Assembly (NCBI RefSeq): GCF_011207455.1
Contig: NZ_CP048877.1
Span: forward strand, 1,604,576 to 1,668,575
Reading direction: 5' to 3'
Source: Thermosulfuriphilus ammonigenes
GTDB lineage: Bacteria > Desulfobacterota > Thermodesulfobacteria > Thermodesulfobacteriales > ST65
DNA length: 64,000 nt
Shown: positions 41,462 through 51,321 of the stretch, in pieces
How positions within the stretch are numbered: the first letter of the stretch is position 1
Layout of the letters: every line of letters begins with the position of its first letter
Position numbers and translations under genes: made by a program
The notes under the pieces: model-generated
Databases searched by the model: none
Seen by the model: the letters and a program-made list of their open reading frames with translations, nothing else
Told to the model about the DNA's origin: nothing

Positions 41462-42029
41462 AAGACCAAAGACGAGGTAGGAAACGAGGGGTTTTTTGTC
41501 GATAGCTGTCAAATTCGGGACCAAATCGTTTTCTAAGTTCCCCTTCCTCTGCAGGAATGATGATGGTTTGAACGGCTATGAGATCCAGAAAGGCCACTAT
41601 TAGAAGAGCGAGATATTGAGTGGCCAGGGCCCCGCCAAAGAAAATGAAGCTATGAGCCAGATAGGTTGGATGACGGCAGATCCTAAAGGGACCGTCAGTA
41701 ACCAGGCCTTTCTTTATCCGGGGGACAATCTCTGGAAGCCCCAAAATTCGTAAACCAAGGGTCTGGATTGTCCAGACCTGAAGAATGATTCCTACTATCA
41801 GGGCCAACCATCCTAGGTAAGATAAGCCAAGAGGTACGGGATAGAGCTTATCTATTTGGGGCCATAATCTCCAGAGTCCTAAGGCTATAGCCAGCCAAAC
41901 CATTCCAACCAAAGGGTAGATGAAAAGGCCCAGACGTCGAAAAAACGAAGGCTTAAGTCGGAGGGGGATCCAAAACAGGGGTATAAGGGGCCAGAGAACC
42001 ACCAATATACGGGCTAAAAGTTCTCTCAT
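41460..42029 (-). CDS. Isoprenylcysteine carboxyl methyltransferase-like membrane protein
   Basis: The 189-aa protein has four to five membrane segments and the C-terminal methyltransferase signature of the ICMT/PEMT superfamily: G-P-F-R-I-C-R-H-P-T-Y-L-A near residue 117, then E-E-G-E-L-R-K-R-F-G-P-E-F-D-S-Y near 161. Bacterial members methylate small lipophilic or unknown substrates. It stands alone on the minus strand. Confidence 0.8.
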   Translation of the reverse strand: MRELLARILVVLWPLIPLFWIPLRLKPSFFRRLGLFIYPLVGMVWLAIALGLWRLWPQIDKLYPVPLGLSYLGWLALIVGIILQVWTIQTLGLRILGLPEIVPRIKKGLVTDGPFRICRHPTYLAHSFIFFGGALATQYLALLIVAFLDLIAVQTIIIPAEEGELRKRFGPEFDSYRQKTPRFLPRLWS

Positions 42030-42147
42030 TGTAGTGAGACGTTCCAGATAAATTCTTAAAAAATTGAAAATATTTTATGCGCTCTGGCTAAAAAGTCTAA
42101 AGGGAATTCCTCCTTTTAGGCGATTAAAATATTAAGGAGGGATGACC

Positions 42148-42360
42148 ATGTCAGGGACGATATGGGCTTTTAAAGTGGTAGACAGAAAGGTCTTTATAGG
42201 TGAAGAGCTTAGGCGCCCAGCCGTTACCGGAGGCTGTAATGAACCTTTTATGGGCCGTTTTTGGTGTCCGGAGAAGAAATGGTTTCGGAAAACACCTTGT
42301 CCATTTTCGAGTCGCTATGAATGCCTAAGCTTCCGTTGGCAGTGTGGTTGTTTGGATTAG
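42148..42360 (+). CDS. Small Cys-rich soluble protein (70 aa), unknown function
   Basis: Start at ATG 42148, 7 bp after a strong AAGGAGG; the ATG at 42142 is too close to it. Seven Cys (30, 40, 51, 59, 66, 68 and the pair pattern C-G-C near the end) are spread among many Trp, Phe and Arg. F-W-C-P-E-K-K-W-F and T-P-C-P are notable. No signal peptide. It could be a metal- or Fe-S-binding protein. It overlaps the convergent tsaB 3' end by 36 bp. No family recognised. Confidence 0.55.
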   Translation: MSGTIWAFKVVDRKVFIGEELRRPAVTGGCNEPFMGRFWCPEKKWFRKTPCPFSSRYECLSFRWQCGCLD

Positions 42361-43050
42361 AGTCCGGCCCAGGTTTATTTCTGCCTCTGATGGGCGAATG
42401 TAAAGAGGCCTTATTTCTCGAAGGTCGTCTATGTCTTGGTGAGCCAGGCGGTAGGAGGCCAGAATTCCTATAGTCCCTGGCCGGACATGGCTAAGGTGGG
42501 GAGGAGCCAAGACGATTTTTTTCTTCAGAGCTTCCTTAAAAAAGCTTTTGTAAATTTCCAGCCCCGGTCCCAAAAGATAGATCCTTTCTCTAAAGGAAAG
42601 CAGTCTTTCGGCCAGCTCCTGGGGGCTTATAGCTAGGTAATCCGAAATACGATGTCCTCTGCGGTAAAGGGCGGCATAGACTTGGGATTTTTTGGCGTCA
42701 AGTAGGGGACAGACGATCCCCTGGACTTCCGGGAGGTGGCTAGCTAAGGCATCTAAGGTAGGAATGCCCAGAATGTTGCATTTTAGAGCGTAGGCTAGCC
42801 CTTTGGCGGTGGCCAGACCAATGCGCAGGCCGGTAAAGCTTCCTGGCCCCAGGCTTACCGCCACTGTGGTGATATCCTCTATCTTCCTAGCTTGACGCTG
42901 AAGGAGGATTTGGGCCGCCCATAATAGTCTTCTTGAATGGGTCTCCGGGCCGGCCAGCACAAGTTCGCCCAGAATTTTTTCTCCTTCAAGCAAGGCCACC
43001 CCACCAAAAAGACCGGAGGTCTCCAGGGCTAAAATGAGTTCGTTTCCCAT
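42325..43050 (-). CDS. tsaB: tRNA threonylcarbamoyladenosine biosynthesis protein TsaB
   Basis: Partner of TsaD in t6A37 modification of tRNA. The 241-aa ASKHA-fold protein begins L-I-L-A-L-E-T-S-G-L-F-G-G and contains S-L-G-P-G-S-F-T-G-L-R-I-G-L-A-T-A-K-G near residue 67, the family signature. Its start overlaps the rseP stop by one base, ending the uppS-cdsA-dxr-rseP-tsaB run. Confidence 0.92.
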   Translation of the reverse strand: MGNELILALETSGLFGGVALLEGEKILGELVLAGPETHSRRLLWAAQILLQRQARKIEDITTVAVSLGPGSFTGLRIGLATAKGLAYALKCNILGIPTLDALASHLPEVQGIVCPLLDAKKSQVYAALYRRGHRISDYLAISPQELAERLLSFRERIYLLGPGLEIYKSFFKEALKKKIVLAPPHLSHVRPGTIGILASYRLAHQDIDDLREIRPLYIRPSEAEINLGRTLIQTTTLPTEA

Positions 43051-44117
43051 TATCGCTGACTTAAAAGTCGAAGGATATCGTTGTAGAAGACGAAGATCAT
43101 AAGAGCAATAAGGATGACCATACCTATCTGCTGGGCGATTTCCCTTTTGCGTACCGAAATGGGGCGCCCTATGAGGGCCTCAAGGGCGAAGAAGAAGAGA
43201 TGACCGCCATCAAGGACAGGAATAGGGAGGAGGTTTAAAATTCCTAGGTTTACAGAGAGCACCCCGGTAAAGAAAACCAGATTAGCCAGACCGGCCTTGG
43301 CCTGTTCTCCGGCCATTTGGGCAATAAGAATAGGGCCGCCCAGGGTGGAGAAGGGCAGGACCCTCTGAATAAGCTTAATAAAGCCCTGGACAGTCAGAGA
43401 GATGATGCCCCAGGTGCGCTCTCCAGCCTCTTTTAGAGCCTGAAAGGGACCAACCCTTTCTTTGGCAAACTTGCCCGCCGCCGTGATTCCAATTATGGGA
43501 ATAGCTATCTCCTCGCCAAAGATGTTCCTGACCTTTTTGATCTGAGGGGTAACTTCAATTTCAAGAATCTGGCCCTTTCGATCTATCTTCAGCCTTACCG
43601 GTCGGCCCCGGGAGGCTTTAATGGCCCGGGAGACCTCTTCCCAGCGGCGGACTGGTTGCCCATCTACAGCGATTATTCTGTCTCCGGGAGCGATCCCAGC
43701 CGCCTCGGCTGGACTTTTGGGCTGGACCTGGGCCACCTCCGGTAGCAGGTAGGGAATTCCCGAGAAAAGAAATGTTCCGGCAAAAAGAAACCAGGCCAAA
43801 AGAAGATTAGACACCGGGCCGGCAGCTACAATAAGGACTCGTTGAATAAGAGGCTTGTGACTAAAGGCCCGAGGAAGCTCTTCCTCGGGGATAGGATCCT
43901 CTCCTCCCTCACCCAGCATTTTTACATACCCGCCTAGAGGGATAAGAGAGAGACAGTAGTCGGTATCCCCACGGGTAAAACCCCAGATACGAGGGCCAAA
44001 TCCTAAAGAGAAACGAAGAACTTTAACGTCAAAAAGTCTGGCCATCAGAAAATGGCCCAGCTCATGGATAAGGATGAGCACGCTAAGGACTAAAACGACA
44101 GCCAGGGCAGGGGACAC
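43050..44117 (-). CDS. rseP: Site-2 intramembrane metalloprotease RseP
   Basis: Zinc protease that cuts membrane-embedded regulators such as anti-sigma factors. The 355-aa protein has the H-E-L-G-H active-site motif (I-H-E-L-G-H-F-L) in the first membrane segment, one PDZ domain (about 125-205) and N-L-L-P-I-P-V-L-D-G-G-H near residue 297. GTG start. It follows dxr by 3 bp, the usual order. Confidence 0.94.
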   Translation of the reverse strand: MSPALAVVLVLSVLILIHELGHFLMARLFDVKVLRFSLGFGPRIWGFTRGDTDYCLSLIPLGGYVKMLGEGGEDPIPEEELPRAFSHKPLIQRVLIVAAGPVSNLLLAWFLFAGTFLFSGIPYLLPEVAQVQPKSPAEAAGIAPGDRIIAVDGQPVRRWEEVSRAIKASRGRPVRLKIDRKGQILEIEVTPQIKKVRNIFGEEIAIPIIGITAAGKFAKERVGPFQALKEAGERTWGIISLTVQGFIKLIQRVLPFSTLGGPILIAQMAGEQAKAGLANLVFFTGVLSVNLGILNLLPIPVLDGGHLFFFALEALIGRPISVRKREIAQQIGMVILIALMIFVFYNDILRLLSQR

Positions 44118-44120
44118 CTT

Positions 44121-45296
44121 TTAGGAAACCTCCTCCAAAACTAGAGCTTCGGCCTGGATACGGGCCAAAAGGTCTATCTCCATTACTTCCTGAATAGAAT
44201 GAATGTCTCTTATCTCTACCATAGAGAGAGTTTTTTGCACTATGGGAACAATGGCCGAAAAGGGAATCTGACCTTGAAGAAAGGCCGCTACCGCCACCTC
44301 ATTGGCGGCATTAAGGACGGCAGGAGCCCCTCCTCCCTCGGAGATCGCCTTGTAGGCCAAAGCAAGAGCGGGAAAACGTTTAAGATCCGGCTCTTCAAAA
44401 GAAAGGGGTGAGGCCTTGGCCAAATCAAACTCGGGGAGTTCAAGAGGGAGCCTTTCGGGCCAAGAAAGGGCGTAGGCAATAGGAATCCTCATGTCTGGGG
44501 GGCCCATTTGGGCGATAAAGGATCCGTCTTGATATTCCACCAGGGAGTGGACGATACTTTGAGGGTGAATAAGAACCTTTATCTTTTCTGAGGGAAGCCC
44601 AAAGAGGAAGTGGGCCTCAATGACTTCAAGGGCCTTGTTCATCAGGGTGGCCGAATCCACCGAAATTTTGGCCCCCATTTTCCAGCGAGGATGAGCCACC
44701 GCCTCTTCAGGGGTTACTTTGTCCAGTTCGTGCAGAGGTCTTCTCAGGAAAGGTCCTCCCGAGGCAGTGAGAACTATTTTCTTGACCTCTCGAGCAGGGT
44801 TGCCGCAGAGGGCCTGAAAGATAGCCGAATGTTCACTATCTACAGGAATAATCTTGACTCCTCGGCGTTTGGCCTCCTCCATAACTAAGGGGCCGGCCAT
44901 AACCAGAGTTTCCTTGTTGGCCAAGGCGATGTCCTTTTGAGCTACAATGGCCTCATAAGTAGGCAGAAGCCCTACCGCTCCCACTAAGGCCGAGACTACC
45001 AAATCCCCTGAGGGCCATGTGGCTACCTTAATCAATCCTTCCCGTCCACTTACGATGGTTAAGTTTTTAATTCCTTTATGACGGAGCCTTTCTTCTAAGG
45101 CTTTAGCCAGATCTGGCCGTTTTACCGAGACGATCTCCGGGGAAAATTCTTCTATCTGATCGGCCAACAGGGAGATATTCTCTCCAGCGGCTAAGGCAAC
45201 TATCTGAAAGCGATCCCGAAAACGCCGAACGACGTCCAGCGTATTTGTTCCTATGGAACCTGTAGATCCGAGAAGAATTATTCTCTTGCTTTTCAT
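44121..45296 (-). CDS. dxr: 1-deoxy-D-xylulose-5-phosphate reductoisomerase
   Basis: Second enzyme of the MEP isoprenoid pathway. The 391-aa protein starts with the NADPH loop L-G-S-T-G-S-I-G-T-N-T-L-D-V and has I-P-V-D-S-E-H-S-A-I-F-Q near residue 154 and A-S-G-G-P-F near 184. It overlaps cdsA by 4 bp and continues the conserved isoprenoid/lipid cluster with uppS. Confidence 0.96.
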   Translation of the reverse strand: MKSKRIILLGSTGSIGTNTLDVVRRFRDRFQIVALAAGENISLLADQIEEFSPEIVSVKRPDLAKALEERLRHKGIKNLTIVSGREGLIKVATWPSGDLVVSALVGAVGLLPTYEAIVAQKDIALANKETLVMAGPLVMEEAKRRGVKIIPVDSEHSAIFQALCGNPAREVKKIVLTASGGPFLRRPLHELDKVTPEEAVAHPRWKMGAKISVDSATLMNKALEVIEAHFLFGLPSEKIKVLIHPQSIVHSLVEYQDGSFIAQMGPPDMRIPIAYALSWPERLPLELPEFDLAKASPLSFEEPDLKRFPALALAYKAISEGGGAPAVLNAANEVAVAAFLQGQIPFSAIVPIVQKTLSMVEIRDIHSIQEVMEIDLLARIQAEALVLEEVS

Positions 45297-46078
45297 AGGA
45301 TGGCCTTAAGCCAATAATAGAGAGCCGGGGTGGCTAGAAGTAAGGCATCGACTCGATCCAGTAAGCCGCCATGACCAGGAAGAAGACGGCCCGAGTCCTT
45401 CACCCCTACGGCTCGTTTAATCACCGATTCGAAAAGGTCTCCTATCTGTCCGATAAACCCCAAAAATATTCCTAACTCAGCCAGCGAGAACAAGGTCCAG
45501 GAGGGGAAAAAAAGCCTTCCCAACACCATGGCCGCGGCCCCGGAACCGACCAGCCCTCCTATGGCTCCCTCAACAGTCTTCTTAGGGCTAATTCTTCGAG
45601 CCAAAGCATGCCTTCCTAGGGCTCGGCCACTATAGTAGGCTAAGGTATCACCGGCAAAGATGACGCCCATGAGAAACAGAAGCCAGAAACGCCCCTGAGG
45701 AAGATCGGCGATAAGTCCCAAATGAACAAAGGTAAAAGGTAAATATAGCAAACCGGCCAAAAAGGCGCAGATCCGGAAAAGATGTTCCAGTCCGGGCTGG
45801 TAGCTTACCAGGGCGAGGCCGGCGACGATCAAAAGACTTCCGTAGATAAAGGGCCAGGGAGTAATTCCTAAATAAACTACTGTCCCTAGACCTAGGGAAA
45901 GGACCATCAGAGTGCCTTCAAAGAGGCGATTCCGAAGAACCATGGCCCCATATTCATGAGTTGCCAGGGTCAAGGCCCCAAGAAGAACAGCCCAAAGGGT
46001 GCCCCGCCCTCCATAAAGAATAAGGAGGAGCAGCAGAGGGATAAGGACAAGGGCGGTGATTACTCTTTTCCGGTGCAC
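45293..46078 (-). CDS. cdsA: Phosphatidate cytidylyltransferase
   Basis: Makes CDP-diacylglycerol from phosphatidate and CTP. The 261-aa protein has about seven to eight membrane segments. The C-terminal signature is seen as G-Q-I-G-D-L-F-E-S-V-I-K-R-A-V-G-V-K-D-S-G near residue 210, then P-G-H-G-G-L-L-D-R-V-D. GTG start, 19 bp inside uppS. Confidence 0.94.
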   Translation of the reverse strand: MHRKRVITALVLIPLLLLLILYGGRGTLWAVLLGALTLATHEYGAMVLRNRLFEGTLMVLSLGLGTVVYLGITPWPFIYGSLLIVAGLALVSYQPGLEHLFRICAFLAGLLYLPFTFVHLGLIADLPQGRFWLLFLMGVIFAGDTLAYYSGRALGRHALARRISPKKTVEGAIGGLVGSGAAAMVLGRLFFPSWTLFSLAELGIFLGFIGQIGDLFESVIKRAVGVKDSGRLLPGHGGLLDRVDALLLATPALYYWLKAIL

Positions 46079-46797
46079 CTTATCTGCTCACTGGTAAGGC
46101 CAAAGCGCCTCTCTCTTTGGCTATATTCTTCCAGAGCGGCCATGAATTCTGCCTCTCGAAAGTCAGGCCAGAGGGTAGGGGTGATGTAAAGTTCACTATA
46201 AGCAGATTGGTAAAGAAGAAAATTTGAAAGCCTCATTTCCCCACTGGTGCGAATGATAAGATCTGGATCCGGTAGCCCGGCGGTATAGAGATAGTTGGCA
46301 AAGATGTTTTCATCGATCTCATCGGGACGTAAATGTCCTTTGAGGCAAGCCTCGGCCAGAATTCGAGCCGCTCTGGCTATTTCAGCTCGTCCTCCGTAGG
46401 AAAGGGCAAGGTTGAGAATCATCTCCCGGGCCGAAGAGGTTTCCTCTATGGCCTGAGAAAGGGCCTGGTAGGCCTTGGGAGGCAGAAGCTCTGTTTCTCC
46501 AATGGCCATCAATTTGATGCCTTGTCTTTTAAGCTCTGGAAGTTCCCGCTTGAGATAAAATCTCAGCAGCCCCATCAGGGCGGCCACCTCAGCCCGGGGA
46601 CGTTTCCAATTCTCTTTGGAGAAGGCATAGAGGGTTAAGACCTTTATCCCCAGGCGGCGGGCCTCTCTCACCACAGCCCGGACAGATTCCAAGCCCTCCT
46701 TATGGCCAGCTACCCGGGGAAGCCCTCGCTTTTTGGCCCACCGGCCGTTTCCGTCCATAATTATAGCTACGTGCTGAGGAAGTCTTTTAAGGACCAT
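46060..46797 (-). CDS. uppS: Isoprenyl transferase (undecaprenyl diphosphate synthase)
   Basis: Cis-prenyltransferase making the C55 carrier for cell-wall synthesis. The 245-aa protein has A-I-I-M-D-G-N-G-R-W-A-K-K-R near residue 12 and L-Y-A-F-S-x-E-N-W-K-R-P near 64. Near residue 186 it has D-L-I-I-R-T-S-G-E-M-R-L-S-N-F-L. It starts a new transcript after the terminator that follows frr. Confidence 0.95.
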   Translation of the reverse strand: MVLKRLPQHVAIIMDGNGRWAKKRGLPRVAGHKEGLESVRAVVREARRLGIKVLTLYAFSKENWKRPRAEVAALMGLLRFYLKRELPELKRQGIKLMAIGETELLPPKAYQALSQAIEETSSAREMILNLALSYGGRAEIARAARILAEACLKGHLRPDEIDENIFANYLYTAGLPDPDLIIRTSGEMRLSNFLLYQSAYSELYITPTLWPDFREAEFMAALEEYSQRERRFGLTSEQIRCTGKE

Positions 46798-46835
46798 AAT
46801 TCTTAAAACTTTGCCGAAAAGAGAAAAAAACTTTA

Positions 46836-46863
46836 AAAATCAAAAGGGGGCCTTACGGCCCCC
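46836..46863 (-). terminator. Terminator after frr
   Basis: On the minus strand, GGGGGCC (46863-46857) pairs with GGCCCCC (46852-46846) across loop GTAA, followed by TTTTGATTTTT. This separates the rpsB-tsf-pyrH-frr transcript from uppS. Confidence 0.8.
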
Positions 46864-46885
46864 AGGTCAATAGCAATATCTTCAC

Positions 46886-47440
46886 TTAAACACTCATAAT
46901 CTCTTTTTCTTTCTCCTCCAGGATCTTGTCCACCTTCTTGATGTATTCATCGGTCACCTTTTGGACTTCTTCCTGTCCTCGATAGAAGTCATCTTCGGAG
47001 ATTTCCTTGTTCTTCTTCATGCTCTTGAGTTGATCGAGGGCCTCCCGGCGGATGTTTCTCAGGGCCACCCGGCCTTCCTCGGCCATCTTGCGAACCACTT
47101 TAACCAGTTCTTTCCGTCGTTCTTCAGTAAGTGGGGGAACATTGATGCGAATAATCTTGCCATCACTAGTAGGAGTAAGTCCAAGGTCAGAGCGCATGAT
47201 GGCCTTTTCGATTTCCGAAATAATGCTGGCATCCCATGGCTGGATGACAATAGTCCGGCCCTCAGAAACCGAGATAGTTGCTACCTGATTGAGGGGCATC
47301 GGATTGCCGTAATATTCCACCTTGATGCCATCCAGTAGAGCTACGGAGGCCCGACCTGTCCGGACCCGGGCAATTTCTCTCCGGAAGGCCTCAATGGATT
47401 TGTCCATCTTTTCTCGGGTCTGTTTGATCAAGGTTTTCAT
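46886..47440 (-). CDS. frr: Ribosome recycling factor
   Basis: Splits ribosomes after termination with EF-G. Start at ATG 47440, 5 bp after GGAGG; the GTG at 47446 is too close to the ribosome site. The 184-aa protein has V-R-T-G-R-A near residue 26, P-L-N-Q-V-A-T-I and R-I-N-V-P-P-L-T-E-E-R-R-K-E near 105, all standard. Confidence 0.96.
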   Translation of the reverse strand: MKTLIKQTREKMDKSIEAFRREIARVRTGRASVALLDGIKVEYYGNPMPLNQVATISVSEGRTIVIQPWDASIISEIEKAIMRSDLGLTPTSDGKIIRINVPPLTEERRKELVKVVRKMAEEGRVALRNIRREALDQLKSMKKNKEISEDDFYRGQEEVQKVTDEYIKKVDKILEEKEKEIMSV

Positions 47441-47450
47441 GACCACCTCC

Positions 47451-48790
<1,340 letters not shown>

Positions 48791-48846
48791 AAAATTTCCT
48801 CCTTTTTCAGTTTAGACACTCTTTATAAATCAGCGGATAATCCACC

Positions 48847-49689
48847 TTAAGAAGCGGCTGGAGAGGCCTCCCCCTCTTCGGCGACCTCAGATGCCTCTGA
48901 AGGCTGGGCCTCAGTGGTCTCCTCCACGGCCTCAGGAGTTTCAAGCACCTCCTCCATCATCTCTTCTTCCATTTCTTTGTCAGTGGCCGCAGCCAAGGCC
49001 TCTTCGTACTTGGCCTTTCCTTCCAGACAGGCTTCAGCAATTTTGGAGGTGATCAGACGGATGGCCCGGATAGCGTCGTCGTTGCCCGGGATGATATAGT
49101 CTATTTCCTCCGGGTCACAATTGGTGTCTACAATGGCTACCACCGGAATCCCGAGCTTGCGGGCCTCTTTTACGGCAATATTTTCATTGCGGGGGTCAAC
49201 TATATAAACGGCGTCAGGTAAGGTTTCCATATCCTTAATTCCCCCCAGATTGCGTTCCAACTTCTGACGTAGGCGATCCATCTTTAGCCGCTCTTTCTTG
49301 GGGAAACGTTCAATAGTCCCGTCTTCAAACATGGTTTCTATATTCTTGAGCTTTTCGATGCTTCGCCGGATGGTTTTAAAGTTGGTCAAGGTGCCCCCCA
49401 GCCAGCGATGATTGACATAATACATGCCGCAACGTTCGGCCTCCTCTCTAATGGAGTCCTGGGCCTGCCGTTTGGTGCCCACAAAGAGGACCTTCCCCCC
49501 GGAGGCCACTGTCTCGGCCACAAAGTCATAGGCAATGTCAAAGAGCCGAACCGTCTTCTGAAGATCGATGATGTGAATCCCATTGCGGGCCCCGAAGATG
49601 AAGGGCTTCATTTTCGGGTTCCAGCGGCTTGTCTGGTGGCCAAAATGGACGCCGGCTTCAAGAAGCTGTTTCATGGTCAATCTAGGCAT
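48847..49689 (-). CDS. rpsB: 30S ribosomal protein S2
   Basis: The first ~225 residues match S2 ([18 protein letters not shown] near residue 11, and D-P-R-x-E-N-I-A-V-K-E-A). A C-terminal extension of about 50 residues is rich in Glu, Ala and Ser and probably disordered. It is the first gene of the rpsB-tsf-pyrH-frr operon, with a GGAGG site before the ATG. The 123-bp region upstream shows no clear -10/-35 pair. Confidence 0.96.
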   Translation of the reverse strand: MPRLTMKQLLEAGVHFGHQTSRWNPKMKPFIFGARNGIHIIDLQKTVRLFDIAYDFVAETVASGGKVLFVGTKRQAQDSIREEAERCGMYYVNHRWLGGTLTNFKTIRRSIEKLKNIETMFEDGTIERFPKKERLKMDRLRQKLERNLGGIKDMETLPDAVYIVDPRNENIAVKEARKLGIPVVAIVDTNCDPEEIDYIIPGNDDAIRAIRLITSKIAEACLEGKAKYEEALAAATDKEMEEEMMEEVLETPEAVEETTEAQPSEASEVAEEGEASPAAS

Positions 49690-49812
49690 AGAAAAAACCT
49701 CCTTGAATTGGTTTGACCTCCGCCCTGTTCGTTTTGCCTCTGGATCCTGACAAAGGACACCCCAGAGACAATCCCAGAGCGTGTGTTTTTAAGATAGACC
49801 TAAAAATCGGCT

Positions 49813-50643
49813 TTATTTAACACCCAGGGTCCCCTTTAGCAAGGGCAAATAACCCATGGTTTCAGCCTTTAGGAGTTGGATTCTCTCTGTAAGAAATAGA
49901 CGAGCAATACGTTGGGAGGTAGGAGTAAGGTCAGAGACGTAAAAAAGGTGGTCCGGCCCTCTTTCCAGACGGGCGGCCACATCGGGCCTCTGCTTTAGGA
50001 ACTCTCCTATCTCTCTGGCCACTTCCTCAGAAGAATCGATAACCGTGGTGCGGCGTCCCATCTTGGCTGAAATAATGGGTTTCAGGAGGGGGTAGTGGGT
50101 GCACCCCAGAACCAGGGTGTCCACCCCTCGGACCTTAAGAGGCTGAAGATATTTGCGAACAATTCTTTTGGTCTCTGGACGCTTAAGCCAGCCTTCTTCC
50201 ACCAAAGGGACAAGGAGAGGGCAGGGCTGGCCAAAGACCCTGATTGTCGGATCCAGCTCCTTTATCTTGCGTTCGTAGATACCACTTTCAATGGTGGCTC
50301 GTGTACCAATCACGCCGACTATCTTTTTTTGGGTTACGGCAACCGTCTTTTTGACTGCCGGAGAGATGACCTCAAAGATGGGCACTTCAGGGTATCTTTC
50401 TTTGAGGATATCCGTGGCCACCGAGGCCGCGGAATTACAGGCAATAACAATAATTTGGGCCCCCTGAGAGAGAAGAAACTCCGTGTCCTCAATGGCATAG
50501 GCCACAATGGTCTCTGGGCTTTTAGTTCCATAAGGAGTTCGGGCTGTATCTCCAAAATAAAGAAGCCTCAGCCCAGGTAGAGTTTTCATCAGAGCCCGAA
50601 CCACAGTGAGCCCCCCGATGCCAGAATCAAATATGCCGATCAT
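49813..50643 (-). CDS. murI: Glutamate racemase
   Basis: Makes D-glutamate for peptidoglycan. Start at ATG 50643 after AGGAGG; an open frame to 50694 is not used. The 276-aa protein starts with I-G-I-F-D-S-G-I-G-G-L-T-V and has both catalytic Cys: A-C-N-S-A-A-S near residue 72 and G-C-T-H-Y-P-L-L near 182. It overlaps the upstream gene by 4 bp. Confidence 0.95.
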   Translation of the reverse strand: MIGIFDSGIGGLTVVRALMKTLPGLRLLYFGDTARTPYGTKSPETIVAYAIEDTEFLLSQGAQIIVIACNSAASVATDILKERYPEVPIFEVISPAVKKTVAVTQKKIVGVIGTRATIESGIYERKIKELDPTIRVFGQPCPLLVPLVEEGWLKRPETKRIVRKYLQPLKVRGVDTLVLGCTHYPLLKPIISAKMGRRTTVIDSSEEVAREIGEFLKQRPDVAARLERGPDHLFYVSDLTPTSQRIARLFLTERIQLLKAETMGYLPLLKGTLGVK

Positions 50644-51197
50644 CCGATCCTCCTGGAGGCCATGGGAGAGCCGAGCCGGAGTCTTATTTGGCATTCAGGA
50701 CAGAAGCCGAGCTGTTTAAAATCTGTCTCCAGAACTCCGTGAGAGGGGTACATGAGACAGCGGGGGTTGTGACAATGCCCCAGGCCAGAGAGATGGCCCA
50801 GAATATGAATGGTCTCTTTGGCCAGACGTTCGCAAAGGAGGGCCTCGGGTCTTTCTCCAAAAAGAAATTCCTTAAGCAAACTCAGAGAGATCACGCCTGC
50901 TTGCTGGAGATGTTGAACCTCGGAGATAACGTTATCCAATATTTCCGAGTAGATGTCGGCATCAACCAAACCAATGATAACATCAGCCTGAGGATGATGA
51001 CGACGAAGATATTCAATAATGAAGTGGCTGTAGAACTTCCGTTTTACCGGATTGAACGCCGGAATAGGGGGAGGAAGGCTAGGGCCCAGATCTACCGACA
51101 AACTGGTCAGTGAGGAGACTGTCTCCATCAGGCGTTGGAGACAGCTTGCCCCAAGGCTTCCCATCGGGACAATAATCACCCTTTTGAAGCTCCTCAT
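50640..51197 (-). CDS. Archaemetzincin-like protein lacking the catalytic Glu
   Basis: The 185-aa protein has the archaemetzincin zinc site but reads H-I-L-G-H-L-S-G-L-G-H-C-x4-C, where the family has H-E-L-G-H-x2-G-L-x-H-C-x4-C. The general-base Glu is replaced by Ile (codon ATT). All zinc ligands (three His) and the following four-Cys zinc motif (C-H-N-P-R-C-L-M, then F-C-P-E-C) remain. It may bind zinc without proteolysis, or use another residue. Archaemetzincins have no well-settled substrate. It overlaps murI by 4 bp. Confidence 0.85.
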   Translation of the reverse strand: MRSFKRVIIVPMGSLGASCLQRLMETVSSLTSLSVDLGPSLPPPIPAFNPVKRKFYSHFIIEYLRRHHPQADVIIGLVDADIYSEILDNVISEVQHLQQAGVISLSLLKEFLFGERPEALLCERLAKETIHILGHLSGLGHCHNPRCLMYPSHGVLETDFKQLGFCPECQIRLRLGSPMASRRIG

Positions 51198-51321
51198 TTA
51201 AATTCTCCTGATGCCGAAAATGATTTAAAAACATAGCATGGTCTTCTGTCTTGGGCCAATTGCCTTGACAGGAGAGTTTGGTGGATTTAAGAGCCAAAAA
51301 GATACCCGTGAGGAGGAGATT

